From Acaryochloris sp. CCMEE 5410 (GTDB lineage: Bacteria > Cyanobacteriota > Cyanobacteriia > Thermosynechococcales > Thermosynechococcaceae): DNA of 64,000 bases. Below the pieces are notes generated by a model. That model saw only the letters and a program-made list of their open reading frames with translations. It did no database searches and was not told the origin of the DNA. Shown piece after piece: positions 1 through 9,205 of the stretch. The position numbers were made by a program, and so were the translations under genes. The stretch's first letter is position 1. Every line of letters starts with the position of its first letter. The stretch covers positions 248,001 to 312,000 of the forward strand of contig NZ_AFEJ02000002.1 of NCBI RefSeq assembly GCF_000238775.2. Direction: 5' to 3'.

Positions 1-129
1 TGGCTGCACCCCTTGTATCCAGGGCGAATAACCTTATCTGGCAAAGATGGGCAAGATGCTAAACCCTACCAGGAGAAAGAGATTGCCAAAGCCCTTACAA
101 TGGTGAATGAGCAAGGAGATCAAGCGTAA
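1..129 (+). CDS. hicA: HicA-family toxin, C-terminal part (5' truncated by window edge)
   Basis: The window opens inside a reading frame that encodes 42 residues and stops at TAA 127-129. The visible tail contains 'LSGKDGQDAKPYQEKEIAKA', which resembles the C-terminal part of cyanobacterial HicA-like mRNA interferases (HP-Y-G...LSGK...DAK.YQ). The catalytic His region of HicA would lie to the left of the window. The last base of the stop codon is the A of the next gene's ATG, so translation is coupled to a HicB-like antitoxin. This hicA-hicB order is usual for type II HicAB modules, where HicA cleaves mRNA and HicB neutralises it and autoregulates. The assignment rests on the short tail and the partner gene. 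Confidence 0.7.
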   Translation, partial: WLHPLYPGRITLSGKDGQDAKPYQEKEIAKALTMVNEQGDQA

Positions 130-335
130 TGGATACCCTGCGATATCAAATGGTCATTGTTTGGTCAGAGGAAGATCAGTGTTACCTGGTACATCTGCCT
201 GATTTTCCAGAACAGACCTACCGAACCCATGGCCAAAGTTATGAAGAAGCGGCGAAAAATGGTAGGGAAGTCTTAGAACTTCTTCTGGAAGAAGACGGCC
301 TATCTTTACCTGAGCCAACTTCAGCCGCAGCCTGA
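129..335 (+). CDS. hicB: HicB-family antitoxin
   Basis: A 68-residue protein with the HicB partial RNase H-like fold pattern: an N-terminal strand pair 'YQMVIVWSEEDQCYLVHLPD', then 'T.G.SYEEA..NG.E.LE', the standard HicB signature. It lacks a C-terminal ribbon-helix-helix or HTH domain, so it is the short form that may act mainly as toxin inhibitor. The ATG overlaps the stop of the upstream HicA-like frame by one base (TAATG), a compact two-gene operon. The protein ends in an Ala/Pro-rich tail. Family assignment is by motif recognition. Confidence 0.82.
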   Translation: MDTLRYQMVIVWSEEDQCYLVHLPDFPEQTYRTHGQSYEEAAKNGREVLELLLEEDGLSLPEPTSAAA

Positions 336-586
336 TGGAAATATGTATTAAATAGAAGCGGCGAGGCGTATTGGTTACATCAAAGGTGACTCGACAGGAC
401 GCATCATTCAACAACCTATAAACTTCCGTACTTACAGAAGTTTCAAGCAGGATTAGGAGCGGGCATTTTCTCCCTAGCCCCTGAGAAAACTGGGTGCAAT
501 TTTTGCAATGATCAATGTTCTCCACTGAAGAGGCTAGGGCTGTGTAAAAGCCTTTAATCAAGACAATTAAAAAAGAGAAGATTGGT

Positions 587-1222
587 ATGACTGAACAATT
601 TTTTCATGAGCAACTATATCGGTCTAGCCAGCAGATGGCGATGCTCCGAGATTATCCGGTGACCGTATGTGGAGCAGGTGCACTAGGGGCCAACTTAGTG
701 GAAACCCTGGCCCGCTCCGGCTACGGAAAACTTAAAGTGATTGACTGCGATCGCATCGAGATTCGCAACCTTTCTACCCAGCCCTACTATCGATCTGATG
801 TCGGGGCCTACAAAGGTAAGATCCTGGCCAATATGCTGTATCGAGCCCTGGGAACTACGGTGGATTTCATGCCCAAGCAGCTCACCGCCACCAATGCCCA
901 GTCTTTGTTACGGGGGAGTTCTTTGGTTATTGATGCCTTCGATAACAGTGTTTCTCGCCAAGCGGTTAAAGACTATTGTTTAGAGCAGGATATTCCTTGC
1001 CTCCATGCTGGACTGGCTGCAGAGTATGCAGAAGTGGTTTGGGAACCGGCGTATCAAGTGCCATCGGCAACCCATGATGATATCTGCGACTATCCCCTAG
1101 CGCGGAATTTGGTGTTGTTGACTGTTGCGATCGCAAGTGAAACCATCACTCGATTTATCACGGAAGGTCGTCATCAAAGCTGTACGATTACCCTTCGAGA
1201 TTTGGTGATTCACACCAGTTGA
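587..1222 (+). CDS. ThiF/HesA/MoeB-family (E1-like) adenylation-fold protein
   Basis: A 211-residue protein with a Rossmann nucleotide-binding motif 'GAGALGANLVETLARSGYG' near residue 30, the acidic strand end 'LKVIDCDRIEIRNL', and 'VIDAFDNSVSRQAV', which match the adenylation core of ThiF/MoeB/E1 enzymes. These enzymes activate the C-terminal glycine of ubiquitin-like sulfur carriers. The C-terminal zinc-binding CxxC pairs of MoeB/ThiF are missing and the protein is shorter than MoeB, so it is a reduced stand-alone domain. No ThiS/MoaD-like partner lies next to it (a MoaD is about 17 kb away). A purine-rich AGAGAAG lies about 8 bases before the ATG. The substrate is unknown. Confidence 0.75.
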   Translation: MTEQFFHEQLYRSSQQMAMLRDYPVTVCGAGALGANLVETLARSGYGKLKVIDCDRIEIRNLSTQPYYRSDVGAYKGKILANMLYRALGTTVDFMPKQLTATNAQSLLRGSSLVIDAFDNSVSRQAVKDYCLEQDIPCLHAGLAAEYAEVVWEPAYQVPSATHDDICDYPLARNLVLLTVAIASETITRFITEGRHQSCTITLRDLVIHTS

Positions 1223-1356
1223 TAGTTGCAAAATCTCTGTCAGGGATTGTCATGACACAATTAGACTGAAAATCTTCTAGAAATTCTGAGTGCAATAGTG
1301 TAATCTCTGTTTCTGAGCGCTTTGAACTCTGTTCATCAAGAACCCAAGTTAACGTT

Positions 1357-2454
1357 GTGATGGGCTCGGCAATCAATATGGACATCCAGCAATCATGGGG
1401 ATATGGCGTTGTTGAAGGCTTCTTTGGTAAGCCTTGGCCTTGGCAAGCTCGGTTAGATTACGCCAGTTTTCTCAAACAAAATGGATATCAGTTCTATATC
1501 TATGCCCCTAAAGCCGATCCCTATTTGCGGATTCGATGGCAGGACGTTTGGCCAGAGACCACCTATGCAGAACTGAAGCAGCTAGGGGAACGGTATCGCC
1601 AAGCGGGTATCGCCTGGGGAATTGGCATCAATCTGTATGAGATCTTCTTTAATTACGATCAACAAACGATTGAGCAGCTAAATGCCAAAATTCGATATCT
1701 CAATCAACTTCAGCCGGATATTCTGGCGATTTTGTTTGATGATATGCGAGGAGATTGCGATTGCATTGCCCAGATTCAAGCTGACATTACCCACCGAATT
1801 ACTGAACTGAGTACAGCCAAGACCTTTATTATGTGTCCGACCTACTACAGCAGCAGTCGGATTCTGGATCAATTATTTGGGGAACGCCCCGAAAACTACT
1901 TAGAAACCCTGGGGCAATTGATCGATCCACAGTTGCATATTTTTTGGACAGGGCCAGAGATTTGCTCAAACAGCTATCCCCTCGAACATTTGCAAGAGGT
2001 CAGCCAGAAGCTGGGGCGAAAACCCTTTATCTGGGATAACTACCCGGTCAATGATAGTGCCAATATGTGTAACTATCTGCATCTCAGGGCTTTTGAAAAT
2101 CGGCCTTTTCAAATGGCTGACTGGATCTCAGGCCATGCGGTTAATCCCATGAATCAACCCTACCTTTCTCAAATTCCGTTGCGAACTCTGCACCTAAGCT
2201 ATCAACAACAAGAGAACTATGATCCACTGCAAGCGTTGCAGGAAGCTGTTATGTCTCTATGTGACCCTACACTGGCCAAGAGTCTGATGGACCATCTCAG
2301 TCTGTTGCAAGACCAGGGTTTAGAGCAGATGGAGCCAAAGAAAAAAGCAGAGTTAATGGCCCAATACCAACCCATAGGCACTAAGTTCTCACAAGAAATT
2401 GTGGGGTGGTTACAAGGAGACTATCCCTTCTCCACGGACTGTCTCACGATGTGA
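1357..2454 (+). CDS. Glycoside hydrolase family 84-like (beta-N-acetylglucosaminidase/hyaluronidase) protein
   Basis: A 365-residue protein opening with 'GVVEGFFGKPWPWQARLDY', followed by 'YAPKADPYLR' and 'LAILFDDMRGD', the last at about residues 125-132. These match the GH84 catalytic barrel, where the adjacent Asp-Asp pair (here residues 128-129) performs substrate-assisted hydrolysis of beta-linked GlcNAc. 'FWTGPEICS' and the later 'WDNYPVND' are also GH84-like. There is no signal peptide, so it is probably cytoplasmic, and the C-terminal half is shorter than in multi-domain GH84 enzymes. The start may be GTG 1357, ATG 1360 or ATG 1378; none has a strong ribosome binding site. The substrate in this organism is unknown. 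Confidence 0.78.
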   Translation: MMGSAINMDIQQSWGYGVVEGFFGKPWPWQARLDYASFLKQNGYQFYIYAPKADPYLRIRWQDVWPETTYAELKQLGERYRQAGIAWGIGINLYEIFFNYDQQTIEQLNAKIRYLNQLQPDILAILFDDMRGDCDCIAQIQADITHRITELSTAKTFIMCPTYYSSSRILDQLFGERPENYLETLGQLIDPQLHIFWTGPEICSNSYPLEHLQEVSQKLGRKPFIWDNYPVNDSANMCNYLHLRAFENRPFQMADWISGHAVNPMNQPYLSQIPLRTLHLSYQQQENYDPLQALQEAVMSLCDPTLAKSLMDHLSLLQDQGLEQMEPKKKAELMAQYQPIGTKFSQEIVGWLQGDYPFSTDCLTM

Positions 2455-2580
2455 TTATCAAACCTGAAGGTATCCTAAATCGATGTCTACCTGTCATCGC
2501 TTTTTACCCAAAGAATACAGACTACGCCCGTGAAAATAGAGATTCTAGACCGCATTTTTTAACCCCTCACCCTGACACTA

Positions 2581-3540
2581 TCAGTAGAGCTGGGGAACGA
2601 AAAACTGTTCGTTCAGGGGTGGACGGACATAATCTGTCGGAGCTGTCTTTCGGGGTGGCAACTCCATCGGTTCGGGGGTCATATCTTCGTAAGGAATCTT
2701 ACTCAAGAAATGACTAATGCAGTTGAGACGAGCCCGCTTTTTGTCATCCGCTTCCACCGTGAACCAAGGAGCCTCAGGAATATTCGTATGGGCGAACATA
2801 TTGTCTTTGGCCTGGGAATATTCAGCCCAACGATCGCGAGACTCTAGATCCATGGGACTCAACTTCCAGCGGCGGGCTGGATCCGTTGTCCGGGCCTGAA
2901 AGCGCCGCTCTTGCTCCTCATCACTGACGGAAAACCAATACTTCAGCAGAATGATGCCGGAGCGAACCAGCATCTGTTCAAATTCAGGGCAGGTCTGCAG
3001 GAATTCCTCATACTGGTCGTCGGTGCAAAACCCCATTACATGTTCAACGCCAGCTCGGTTGTACCAGCTACGATCAAAACAGACAATCTCTCCAGCTGCC
3101 GGAAGGTGTGCCACATAGCGCTGAAAATACCATTCTGTCTTCTCGCGATCGCTGGGGGTTCCCAAGGCCACCACCCGACAACCGCGAGGATTGAGGGGTT
3201 CGGTAATTCGCTTAATGGTGCCGCCCTTACCCGCCGCATCTCGGCCTTCAAACAAAATGACGATGCGAGTCCCCGTATTTTTAACCCAGTACTGCATTTT
3301 GACCAGTTCAAGCTGGAGACGGGCGAGTTCTTTCTCATACTTTTTTTTGGACAGTTTGGAGCTGCCTTCTGATTCCGAGATATGGTGAAAGACTTTGCGC
3401 TCCGAGGAGAGTTGACGGCTTGCTTTCTGCTTTTTACTTAGTTTATTTTTCTTCTTTGTTTTGGGTGGCTTATCCTGTTGGACCTCAGCCTTTTCAGGTG
3501 GGGAATTAGGGGAAGCATTTTGCTTCTTTTTTGATGACAT
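2581..3540 (-). CDS. ppk2: Polyphosphate kinase 2 family protein
   Basis: A 319-residue protein. The first 75 residues are Lys/Ser-rich and low in complexity. The kinase core then shows the PPK2 P-loop 'EGRDAAGKGGTIKRI' at about residues 98-112 and the second motif 'FDRSWYNRAGVEHVMGF' at 155-171, both diagnostic of PPK2. PPK2 enzymes transfer phosphate between polyphosphate and nucleotides, in many cases making NTP or NDP from polyP. Its substrate preference cannot be set from sequence alone. A GAAGGA ribosome binding site precedes the ATG. It is downstream of glnN on the same strand, but a strong terminator between them separates the two transcripts. Confidence 0.9.
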   Translation of the reverse strand: MSSKKKQNASPNSPPEKAEVQQDKPPKTKKKNKLSKKQKASRQLSSERKVFHHISESEGSSKLSKKKYEKELARLQLELVKMQYWVKNTGTRIVILFEGRDAAGKGGTIKRITEPLNPRGCRVVALGTPSDREKTEWYFQRYVAHLPAAGEIVCFDRSWYNRAGVEHVMGFCTDDQYEEFLQTCPEFEQMLVRSGIILLKYWFSVSDEEQERRFQARTTDPARRWKLSPMDLESRDRWAEYSQAKDNMFAHTNIPEAPWFTVEADDKKRARLNCISHFLSKIPYEDMTPEPMELPPRKTAPTDYVRPPLNEQFFVPQLY

Positions 3541-3622
3541 TGCTCAAATCCTTCTCTTGGATAGCACCCAACTCCATCCTAGCCCTAGCTCTTCAGCAGA
3601 GTAGTTTAAGTGCGCTCTGAAC

Positions 3623-3658
3623 AAGAAACTCACTTGACGACCCTCAAGTGAGTTTCTT
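3623..3658 (-). terminator. Rho-independent terminator of glnN
   Basis: A perfect 15-bp inverted repeat (AAGAAACTCACTTGA at 3623-3637 and its complement at 3644-3658) with a 6-base loop sits just past the glnN stop. Read on the minus strand, the descending arm ends TTTCTTGTT, a serviceable U-rich tract. It separates glnN from ppk2. Confidence 0.82.
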
Positions 3659-3679
3659 ATTTGTTATTCGCCAGTGGGG

Positions 3680-5854
3680 TTACTTGATGAACAACATTTC
3701 TTGATAGGTGGGCAAGGGCCAGAAACTATCCGCAATTTCACCTTCTAAGGCATCTGCATAGGATCGCACCTCGTCCATTAGGGGACGAATGGTTTTGGCA
3801 CAATACATCATCTGCTCTTCTGTCGAACTAAAGTCATGGGTTTCCATCGCTGCAGATAATTTGCTAGTGACGTCTGCCATCGAATTGGTGAGTTCTGCAA
3901 TTGTCTTGGCACTGTCCTTATGACAATCGATACCCAGATCCGACAGACTAGAGATGGTCGAGGACAACTTGGATAAGTACTCAACCGCTGCTGGATAAAT
4001 AATGGTTTTGGCCATATTCGTGACCAGCTTTGCTTCCACCTCAATGGAGAGAATGTATTGTTCAGCATAGACTTCAAAGCGGCTTTCCAACTCAACGGGA
4101 GTTAAGACACCCGTTTTTTGGAAAAGGTCTTCAATGAATTCTGCTTTTAGATAGGGTAAGGCATCGGCAGTGGTGGGTAAGTTGGCGAGTCCTCGCTCTT
4201 CAACGGCCATCTTGTGCCATTCGTCAGAATAGCCATTGCCACCGAACACGACTGAACCATGGGTTTCCATTACTTCTTTGAGTACAGTCAAAATGGCTGT
4301 ATTCAGTTCGAGTCCATTCGATAACTCACTTTCTAGGCGATTGCCGATCCATTCCAAGGAATCTGCCAGCATGGTATTGAGGACAATCAAGGGGCCAGAG
4401 ACCGATTGGCTGGACCCTACCGCCCGGAATTCAAACCGATTGCCCGTAAAAGCGAAGGGAGAAGTCCGGTTCCGATCGCCCGCGTCTTTGGTCAGGGGAG
4501 GCAGGACATCGATGCCTAAATCCATCACCCCTTTGTGCTTGGAATCCGTGACCGAGCCATTTTTGATTTGCTCAAAGACTTCTTCGAGTTGGGTGCCCAA
4601 GTACACGGACATGATTGCTGGGGGCGCTTCATTGGCGCCGAGGCGATGGTCGTTGCTAGCGGTTGCGATCGCAGCCCGCATCAAAGGGCCATATTTATGC
4701 ACACCCCGAATCACTGCCCCACAGAAGATCAAGAACTGAGCATTCTCATTGGGGGAATCGCCTGGATCTAACAGATTGCCTTGGGTGGCATTGCCCACGG
4801 ACCAGTTCACATGCTTACCCGACCCGTTAATCCCCGCAAAGGGCTTTTCGTGGAGCAAGCAAATAAACCCATGTTTTTTGGCCGTATGCTTAAGGACCGT
4901 CATAATCAACTGCTGATGGTCACTAGCCACATTGGCCGCTTCAAAGAAGGGGGCAATTTCAAATTGTCCTGGAGCCACCTCGTTATGACGGGTTTTGGCG
5001 GGAATGCCGAGTTTATAGAGGGTTTCCTCCACATCCTGCATAAACACCTGAACCCGTTCTGGAATGGCCCCAAAATAATGATCGTCAAATTCCTGGCCCT
5101 TGGCCGGAGCTTTGCCGAATAGGGTGCGACCCGCTAGCATCAAATCGGGTCTCTGGCTGGCAAAGTTGGAATCGATCAGGAAATATTCTTGCTCAGCCCC
5201 ACAGCTAGAGTTGACATGGGCAATATCCGTATGGCCCAACAGCTTCAGGACTTTGTTTGCGGCTTTATCCATGGCGGCGATGGAGCGCAACAAGGGGACT
5301 TTCTTATCTAACGCTTCCCCGGTCCAGGAAACAAATACGGTGGGAATACACAGGGTGGCTCCATTGTCCGTTTCCATAATATAGGCGGGACTGGTGACAT
5401 CCCAGCCCGTATAGCCCCGAGCTTCAAAGGTGTCGCGAATGCCGCCATTAGGGAAAGAAGATCCGTCCGGTTCACCCTGGACGAGTACTTTGCCAGAGAA
5501 TTCTGAAATAACGGTGCCATCCCCTTGGACGGAGATAAAGCCATCATGCTTTTCTGCCGTCAGGTTGGTCATGGGATAAAACACATGGGCGTAGTAGAGA
5601 GCCCCTTTGGCAAGTGCCCAATCTCTCATGGCCGTTGCCACGGCATCCGCTACGGATGGGTCGAGCTTTTCCCCCGTGGTAATGGTCTTTTTAATCGATT
5701 TGAAGACGGCTTTCGGCAGGCTCGCCTGCATTTTACTTAAGTTGAAGACGTTCTCAGCCCAAATTTTCTCCAGGGATTCAGGAGGCTTGGGTGGCATCAA
5801 TTCCCGATTGGTAATTTGGTGAACAGCTAGGACTCGGGCTTCATTTCCACTCAT
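3680..5854 (-). CDS. glnN: Glutamine synthetase type III
   Basis: A 724-residue protein, the length of GSIII (GlnN) and much longer than GlnA (about 470). Typical GSIII and catalytic-core segments are visible: '[16 protein letters not shown]', '[14 protein letters not shown]' and '[15 protein letters not shown]'. It condenses ammonia with glutamate using ATP. In cyanobacteria GlnN is commonly induced by nitrogen starvation through NtcA. I looked for GTA-N8-TAC in the upstream 470 bases and found no perfect site, so that regulation is not shown here. A GAGGA Shine-Dalgarno precedes the ATG. The gene stands alone, ending at a strong terminator. Confidence 0.95.
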   Translation of the reverse strand: MSGNEARVLAVHQITNRELMPPKPPESLEKIWAENVFNLSKMQASLPKAVFKSIKKTITTGEKLDPSVADAVATAMRDWALAKGALYYAHVFYPMTNLTAEKHDGFISVQGDGTVISEFSGKVLVQGEPDGSSFPNGGIRDTFEARGYTGWDVTSPAYIMETDNGATLCIPTVFVSWTGEALDKKVPLLRSIAAMDKAANKVLKLLGHTDIAHVNSSCGAEQEYFLIDSNFASQRPDLMLAGRTLFGKAPAKGQEFDDHYFGAIPERVQVFMQDVEETLYKLGIPAKTRHNEVAPGQFEIAPFFEAANVASDHQQLIMTVLKHTAKKHGFICLLHEKPFAGINGSGKHVNWSVGNATQGNLLDPGDSPNENAQFLIFCGAVIRGVHKYGPLMRAAIATASNDHRLGANEAPPAIMSVYLGTQLEEVFEQIKNGSVTDSKHKGVMDLGIDVLPPLTKDAGDRNRTSPFAFTGNRFEFRAVGSSQSVSGPLIVLNTMLADSLEWIGNRLESELSNGLELNTAILTVLKEVMETHGSVVFGGNGYSDEWHKMAVEERGLANLPTTADALPYLKAEFIEDLFQKTGVLTPVELESRFEVYAEQYILSIEVEAKLVTNMAKTIIYPAAVEYLSKLSSTISSLSDLGIDCHKDSAKTIAELTNSMADVTSKLSAAMETHDFSSTEEQMMYCAKTIRPLMDEVRSYADALEGEIADSFWPLPTYQEMLFIK

Positions 5855-6331
5855 GGTGATTCCTCAGGACTCGAACTTCCTGATGGTACGCAAATTTATT
5901 CCTTAAAATGGATAGAACGGATACCGAAATACAAACTGACCTGTACCTCACCTTCTATAGGGCAGATGAGACCAGTGAGTAAAAACCTTAAAGCTCTTTG
6001 AGAGAAGGAATAATGGCGTTACTCAAATCAAAAAAATCCCCTGGTATTAATAGAAAAATAGCTTTAATAAAATTTAACCTATCGTTCTCAACACGCTGAG
6101 TTTGTAAATTCAGCAACGCCATTCGAAGTTGGAGTAATCCAAGCCTAGACCTGAATTGCTTTCATTACTGACATGTAATCTAGACCTCTGCTGTGTTCAA
6201 AACTACAGAACGCCAGGATCCATTTCGCTTTTCCATAAATAAATTTTGTTTTCCCAGGGCAGGGGAATTGCTAAACTGGATCTTATTAGGAATCTCTCTC
6301 AACAAAATAATCCACCTTTAAATTGAACTTT
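5855..6331. other. Intergenic region between divergent glnN and FTR1 genes
   Basis: About 480 bases carrying the promoters of the two divergent genes. No convincing coding sequence, repeat, perfect NtcA site or palindromic Fur box was found by eye. Confidence 0.5.
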
Positions 6332-7261
6332 ATGGATATCTCTGCTGCATTACCCACCTTTGTTATCACTCTCCGAGAAGGCGTTGAAGCAGCTCTAGTG
6401 GTGGGTATTGTTCTGGCTTGCTTACAAAAATCGGGAAAAAGTTATCTCAATACCTGGGTTTACCTGGGAATTTTAGCTGGTTTAGTGGGGAGTGTACTTA
6501 CGGGCTTTCTTTTGAACTGGACCCTTAACTGGGTAACCGTGAGTAACGCCACCTTTGAACCCATTATTGAGCCATTACTGAAAAGCGGCTTATGCCTAAC
6601 GGCCATTGTCATGTTGAGCTGGATGCTGATCTGGATGACTCAACAAGCGCGCTCCCTCAAGTCAGAAATCGAAGGCTCGTTGATTTCCGCATTGCAAAAG
6701 AATGGCAAGTCTGCGGGATGGGGGGTGTTTATGCTGATTTTAATTGCAGTCCTGCGCGAGGGATTTGAAACCGTCCTGTTTATCTTTACCAATTTGCAGC
6801 AAGGAACTGCCGGTAGCGTGGGTGCGATCGCAGGTTTGATCGGAGCTACTGGCATTGGCTTTGGTCTGTTCAAATTCGGGGTCAGAATTAATATCCGCCG
6901 CTTTTTTCAGGTGATGGGGATCTTCTTGCTACTGATTGTCTCTGGGTTGGTCGTTTCCGTTTGCAAGAATCTGGATGCCGCTGCCTTTGCTTGGGAGCAA
7001 ATGGCCATTTCCCCCACAAATCTATGTTTTGCCCAAGACTCGTGCCTCCTGGGTCCCCAATTGTGGGATACAAGCCGAGTCCTGTCCGATCATCAATTTC
7101 CAGGGTTACTGTTTAAGGCCCTATTGGGTTACCGCGATCATATTTACTTGGGGCAAGCCGTTGCCTATGGCACGTTCCTCTTCTCCGTCGGAACACTGTA
7201 CCTGAGAAGTCTGCAGCCTCAAGCGGTGGCTCCTACCCCTTCCAAAACCACTGCCTTATGA
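6332..7261 (+). CDS. FTR1-family iron permease
   Basis: A polytopic membrane protein of about 309 residues with the two iron-binding REGxE motifs of the FTR1/EfeU family: REGVE at residues 15-19 and REGFE at about 142-146. At least six hydrophobic segments surround them. The acidic motifs bind ferric iron during transport across the inner membrane, usually with a partner oxidase or periplasmic protein; none is adjacent here. ATG 6332 is preferred over an in-frame TTG nine bases upstream. The gene converges on the M23 peptidase and the two stop codons interlock (TTATGA). Confidence 0.9.
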   Translation: MDISAALPTFVITLREGVEAALVVGIVLACLQKSGKSYLNTWVYLGILAGLVGSVLTGFLLNWTLNWVTVSNATFEPIIEPLLKSGLCLTAIVMLSWMLIWMTQQARSLKSEIEGSLISALQKNGKSAGWGVFMLILIAVLREGFETVLFIFTNLQQGTAGSVGAIAGLIGATGIGFGLFKFGVRINIRRFFQVMGIFLLLIVSGLVVSVCKNLDAAAFAWEQMAISPTNLCFAQDSCLLGPQLWDTSRVLSDHQFPGLLFKALLGYRDHIYLGQAVAYGTFLFSVGTLYLRSLQPQAVAPTPSKTTAL

Positions 7262-8251
7262 AGCCTGACGAACGCTGGCAAAAGGAGTGTTATGGCACTT
7301 AGAGGCTATTTCAAACGGTAAGGTTTGGCCAAAGCCAGATTCACTAATGCTATGCACTTCGACGTGTAAATGTGGAGCCGAACTCCAACCCGAATTGCCG
7401 CTGTAGCCAATCAGGTCCCCCGTCCTCACCCAATCATTCAGCTTGATTGGGATTTTCTTTTTAAAGTTCTGCTGCAAATGAATGTAGGCCGAACGGACCC
7501 CATTACTATGTTCTAGCCAAATAAAGTTAAACTTCTCCGCATTTCTGCGTCTTCCCCCTTTATCGGGATATTTATCTCGTAAGCCGATGACTCGCCCACC
7601 CTGCATGGCATAAACAGGCATGCCAATGGGTACGCCAAAGTCATAGGCATATTTCATCCGGCCTTGATGAGTATTGCCTCGGGTCCCTTGACTGAGAAAC
7701 CCTTTGCCTTGAAGGGGGTGACAATAGCCTTTCATGGCTGTACTGGGTAGATCCGTTAGGGGATGAGTTCCTCGACGATTATCAAACCACTGCTTTACCC
7801 CTAAGCGATTGAGAAGAAGGCTGGGCATGGTAGTGGGGGGATCCGGGAAAGCCCCCCCTTCTGGCATGGATGGAGCGGGTCGAACTGACAAGGGAGAGCA
7901 ACCCGAGCCTAAACCACAAACCAGTGACAAACTCACCAAGGTGGCCGTTTGCTTCAGCCCCTTAGAAATTGGAGTTCGGATCGATTGATTTTGGTGGTTT
8001 TCTACAGGGAAATCGCACCGATTCTGCTTATTGCTAAATAATTTATAGAAATATTGATAATAATCAGCCTTAAATCCATTTTTCTCTTTATTTAGACGAA
8101 AAAAATGATTTTCTGGGGAAATATAATCTGGATAATTCTTATTTCTAAGCTTATTTGAGTGAAGAATAATAGAATTGAATATTGAGGTTAAAGAGGAAAA
8201 TTCTCTTACCCAGCAAGGAATCTTCTCAGAAGGCATATTACTTGAACACAC
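7256..8251 (-). CDS. M23-family metallopeptidase (LytM-like), probably exported
   Basis: The C-terminal half has a peptidase M23 pattern: 'YDFGVPIGMPVYAMQGGRV' with the metal-binding Asp after a preceding His, 'GDLIGYSGNSGWSSAPHLHVEV' features, and the hallmark HLH. Such enzymes cleave peptidoglycan cross-bridges or act as amidase activators. A hydrophobic stretch with a following Cys ('VSLSLVCGLGSGC') looks like a signal or lipoprotein anchor but begins about 100 residues after the first Met. The N-terminal 90 residues are AT-rich and unlike a normal leader, so the true start is probably further in, though no ATG/GTG/TTG is present at the expected place. The 3' end overlaps the FTR1 stop by six bases. 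Confidence 0.82.
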   Translation of the reverse strand: MCSSNMPSEKIPCWVREFSSLTSIFNSIILHSNKLRNKNYPDYISPENHFFRLNKEKNGFKADYYQYFYKLFSNKQNRCDFPVENHQNQSIRTPISKGLKQTATLVSLSLVCGLGSGCSPLSVRPAPSMPEGGAFPDPPTTMPSLLLNRLGVKQWFDNRRGTHPLTDLPSTAMKGYCHPLQGKGFLSQGTRGNTHQGRMKYAYDFGVPIGMPVYAMQGGRVIGLRDKYPDKGGRRRNAEKFNFIWLEHSNGVRSAYIHLQQNFKKKIPIKLNDWVRTGDLIGYSGNSGWSSAPHLHVEVHSISESGFGQTLPFEIASKCHNTPFASVRQAS

Positions 8252-8792
8252 TTTTTAGGCTGACCAACTCTAAGATTGATCAAGATAATAATGTAGTAGC
8301 ATTGAATACATTCATGAGAATAAAATTTATTCTTTAAATATTGATTGATTGTTTTTATATTAGGAAATGTTAATCATATTTTGTTGTTTATAGCCTTTAT
8401 TTAGGATAGCTATTACACATTTATAGGAATAAAATAGATTTTAATTTTATGGGTAATTCCTTAGTTGATAAGAGGTTGCTCGTGAATTTGTCCCTGCTCG
8501 ATCCCTAAGGGTTTGGAAAGATTCTGAAACGCATTATCCAATTTGAGAATCTCTCTCTTAGAATCAAAGCCTGGGAGAAGCAAGAAGCTGTATGGCTTTC
8601 AGCAAAAGAGGTACAGCCAATTTCTCCTTGCTTTAGAATTTCTTTTTTACAGAGAAAACCTGTTTTTTCCTGAAAGATGAAAACAGTTTAAAAATCATTA
8701 ATACTCTTAAACCCTGCGAAATATAAATTCCTAAATTAGTGGTTTTAATTTCAGGGGATATCGTCTCTAAATACTATAAGCAAGGAAAAAAT
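8252..8792. other. AT-rich intergenic region
   Basis: About 540 bases between the M23 gene and a decayed Trypco1-like gene. I see no coding frame of note, no strong hairpin and no direct repeats. Confidence 0.4.
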
Positions 8793-8993
8793 ATGTCTGG
8801 TCCAATTAGACTCTGAGTGATGGCCGAATAAGAGACTGAATTAGAGGCGAATACCAAAAGTCTCGCTACTCTTTATACTGGGTCTACTTTTCGCCAAGGC
8901 GGTTCCAGAGCTGCCAAGCAGCTATTGTCCATTCCCCAAAAGCGAGTACCAGTGGATGTTGCGGTGTTCGAGACATCCGATAAGGGTGTGTAA
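8793..8993 (+). pseudogene. Decayed, truncated paralogue of the Trypco1-like gene at 14052
   Basis: Reading from ATG 8793, the frame encodes MSGPIRL-stop-VMAE-stop-ETELEA and stays open to TAA 8991, ending in 'KQLLSIPQKRVPVDVAVFE'. This aligns with the intact gene at 14052 (MSDTIELWVVAEDESEVPVE ... 'KLIAITRKRVPVDVTLLKRQ'). TGA replaces the Trp codon at position 8 and TAA occurs at codon 13. The C-terminal half of the intact protein has no counterpart. It lies about 210 bases upstream of the caspase-FGE gene, so the retroelement locus is flanked on both sides by Trypco1-related sequence. Seen by direct codon comparison. Confidence 0.72.
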
Positions 8994-9205
8994 GCCTAAT
9001 ACTTCTCTTTTTTATGTGAGTGCGGGAAGACTGAACGATTGGGAGATAGAGATTTGGTTAGCCGAATGGGCTTAGAAAGGGATCTTGGGGCCTTTTCTCA
9101 TCAGAGGTGCTTTTTTGCAGATGTTAGCTGCTTGACGTTGCTTGGGGGAGAAACTCGTTAAAAATATATGCGACATTAGAGAACAGTTGGAAGTTCTGCT
9201 AGGTA

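Noticed and set aside
154..561. 135-codon minus-strand frame over hicB
   Set aside because: Shadow of hicB and the following spacer.
5855..6331. Possible NtcA site GTA-N8-TAC upstream of glnN
   Set aside because: Only half-matches such as GTA-N8-TAT were found; no perfect palindrome.
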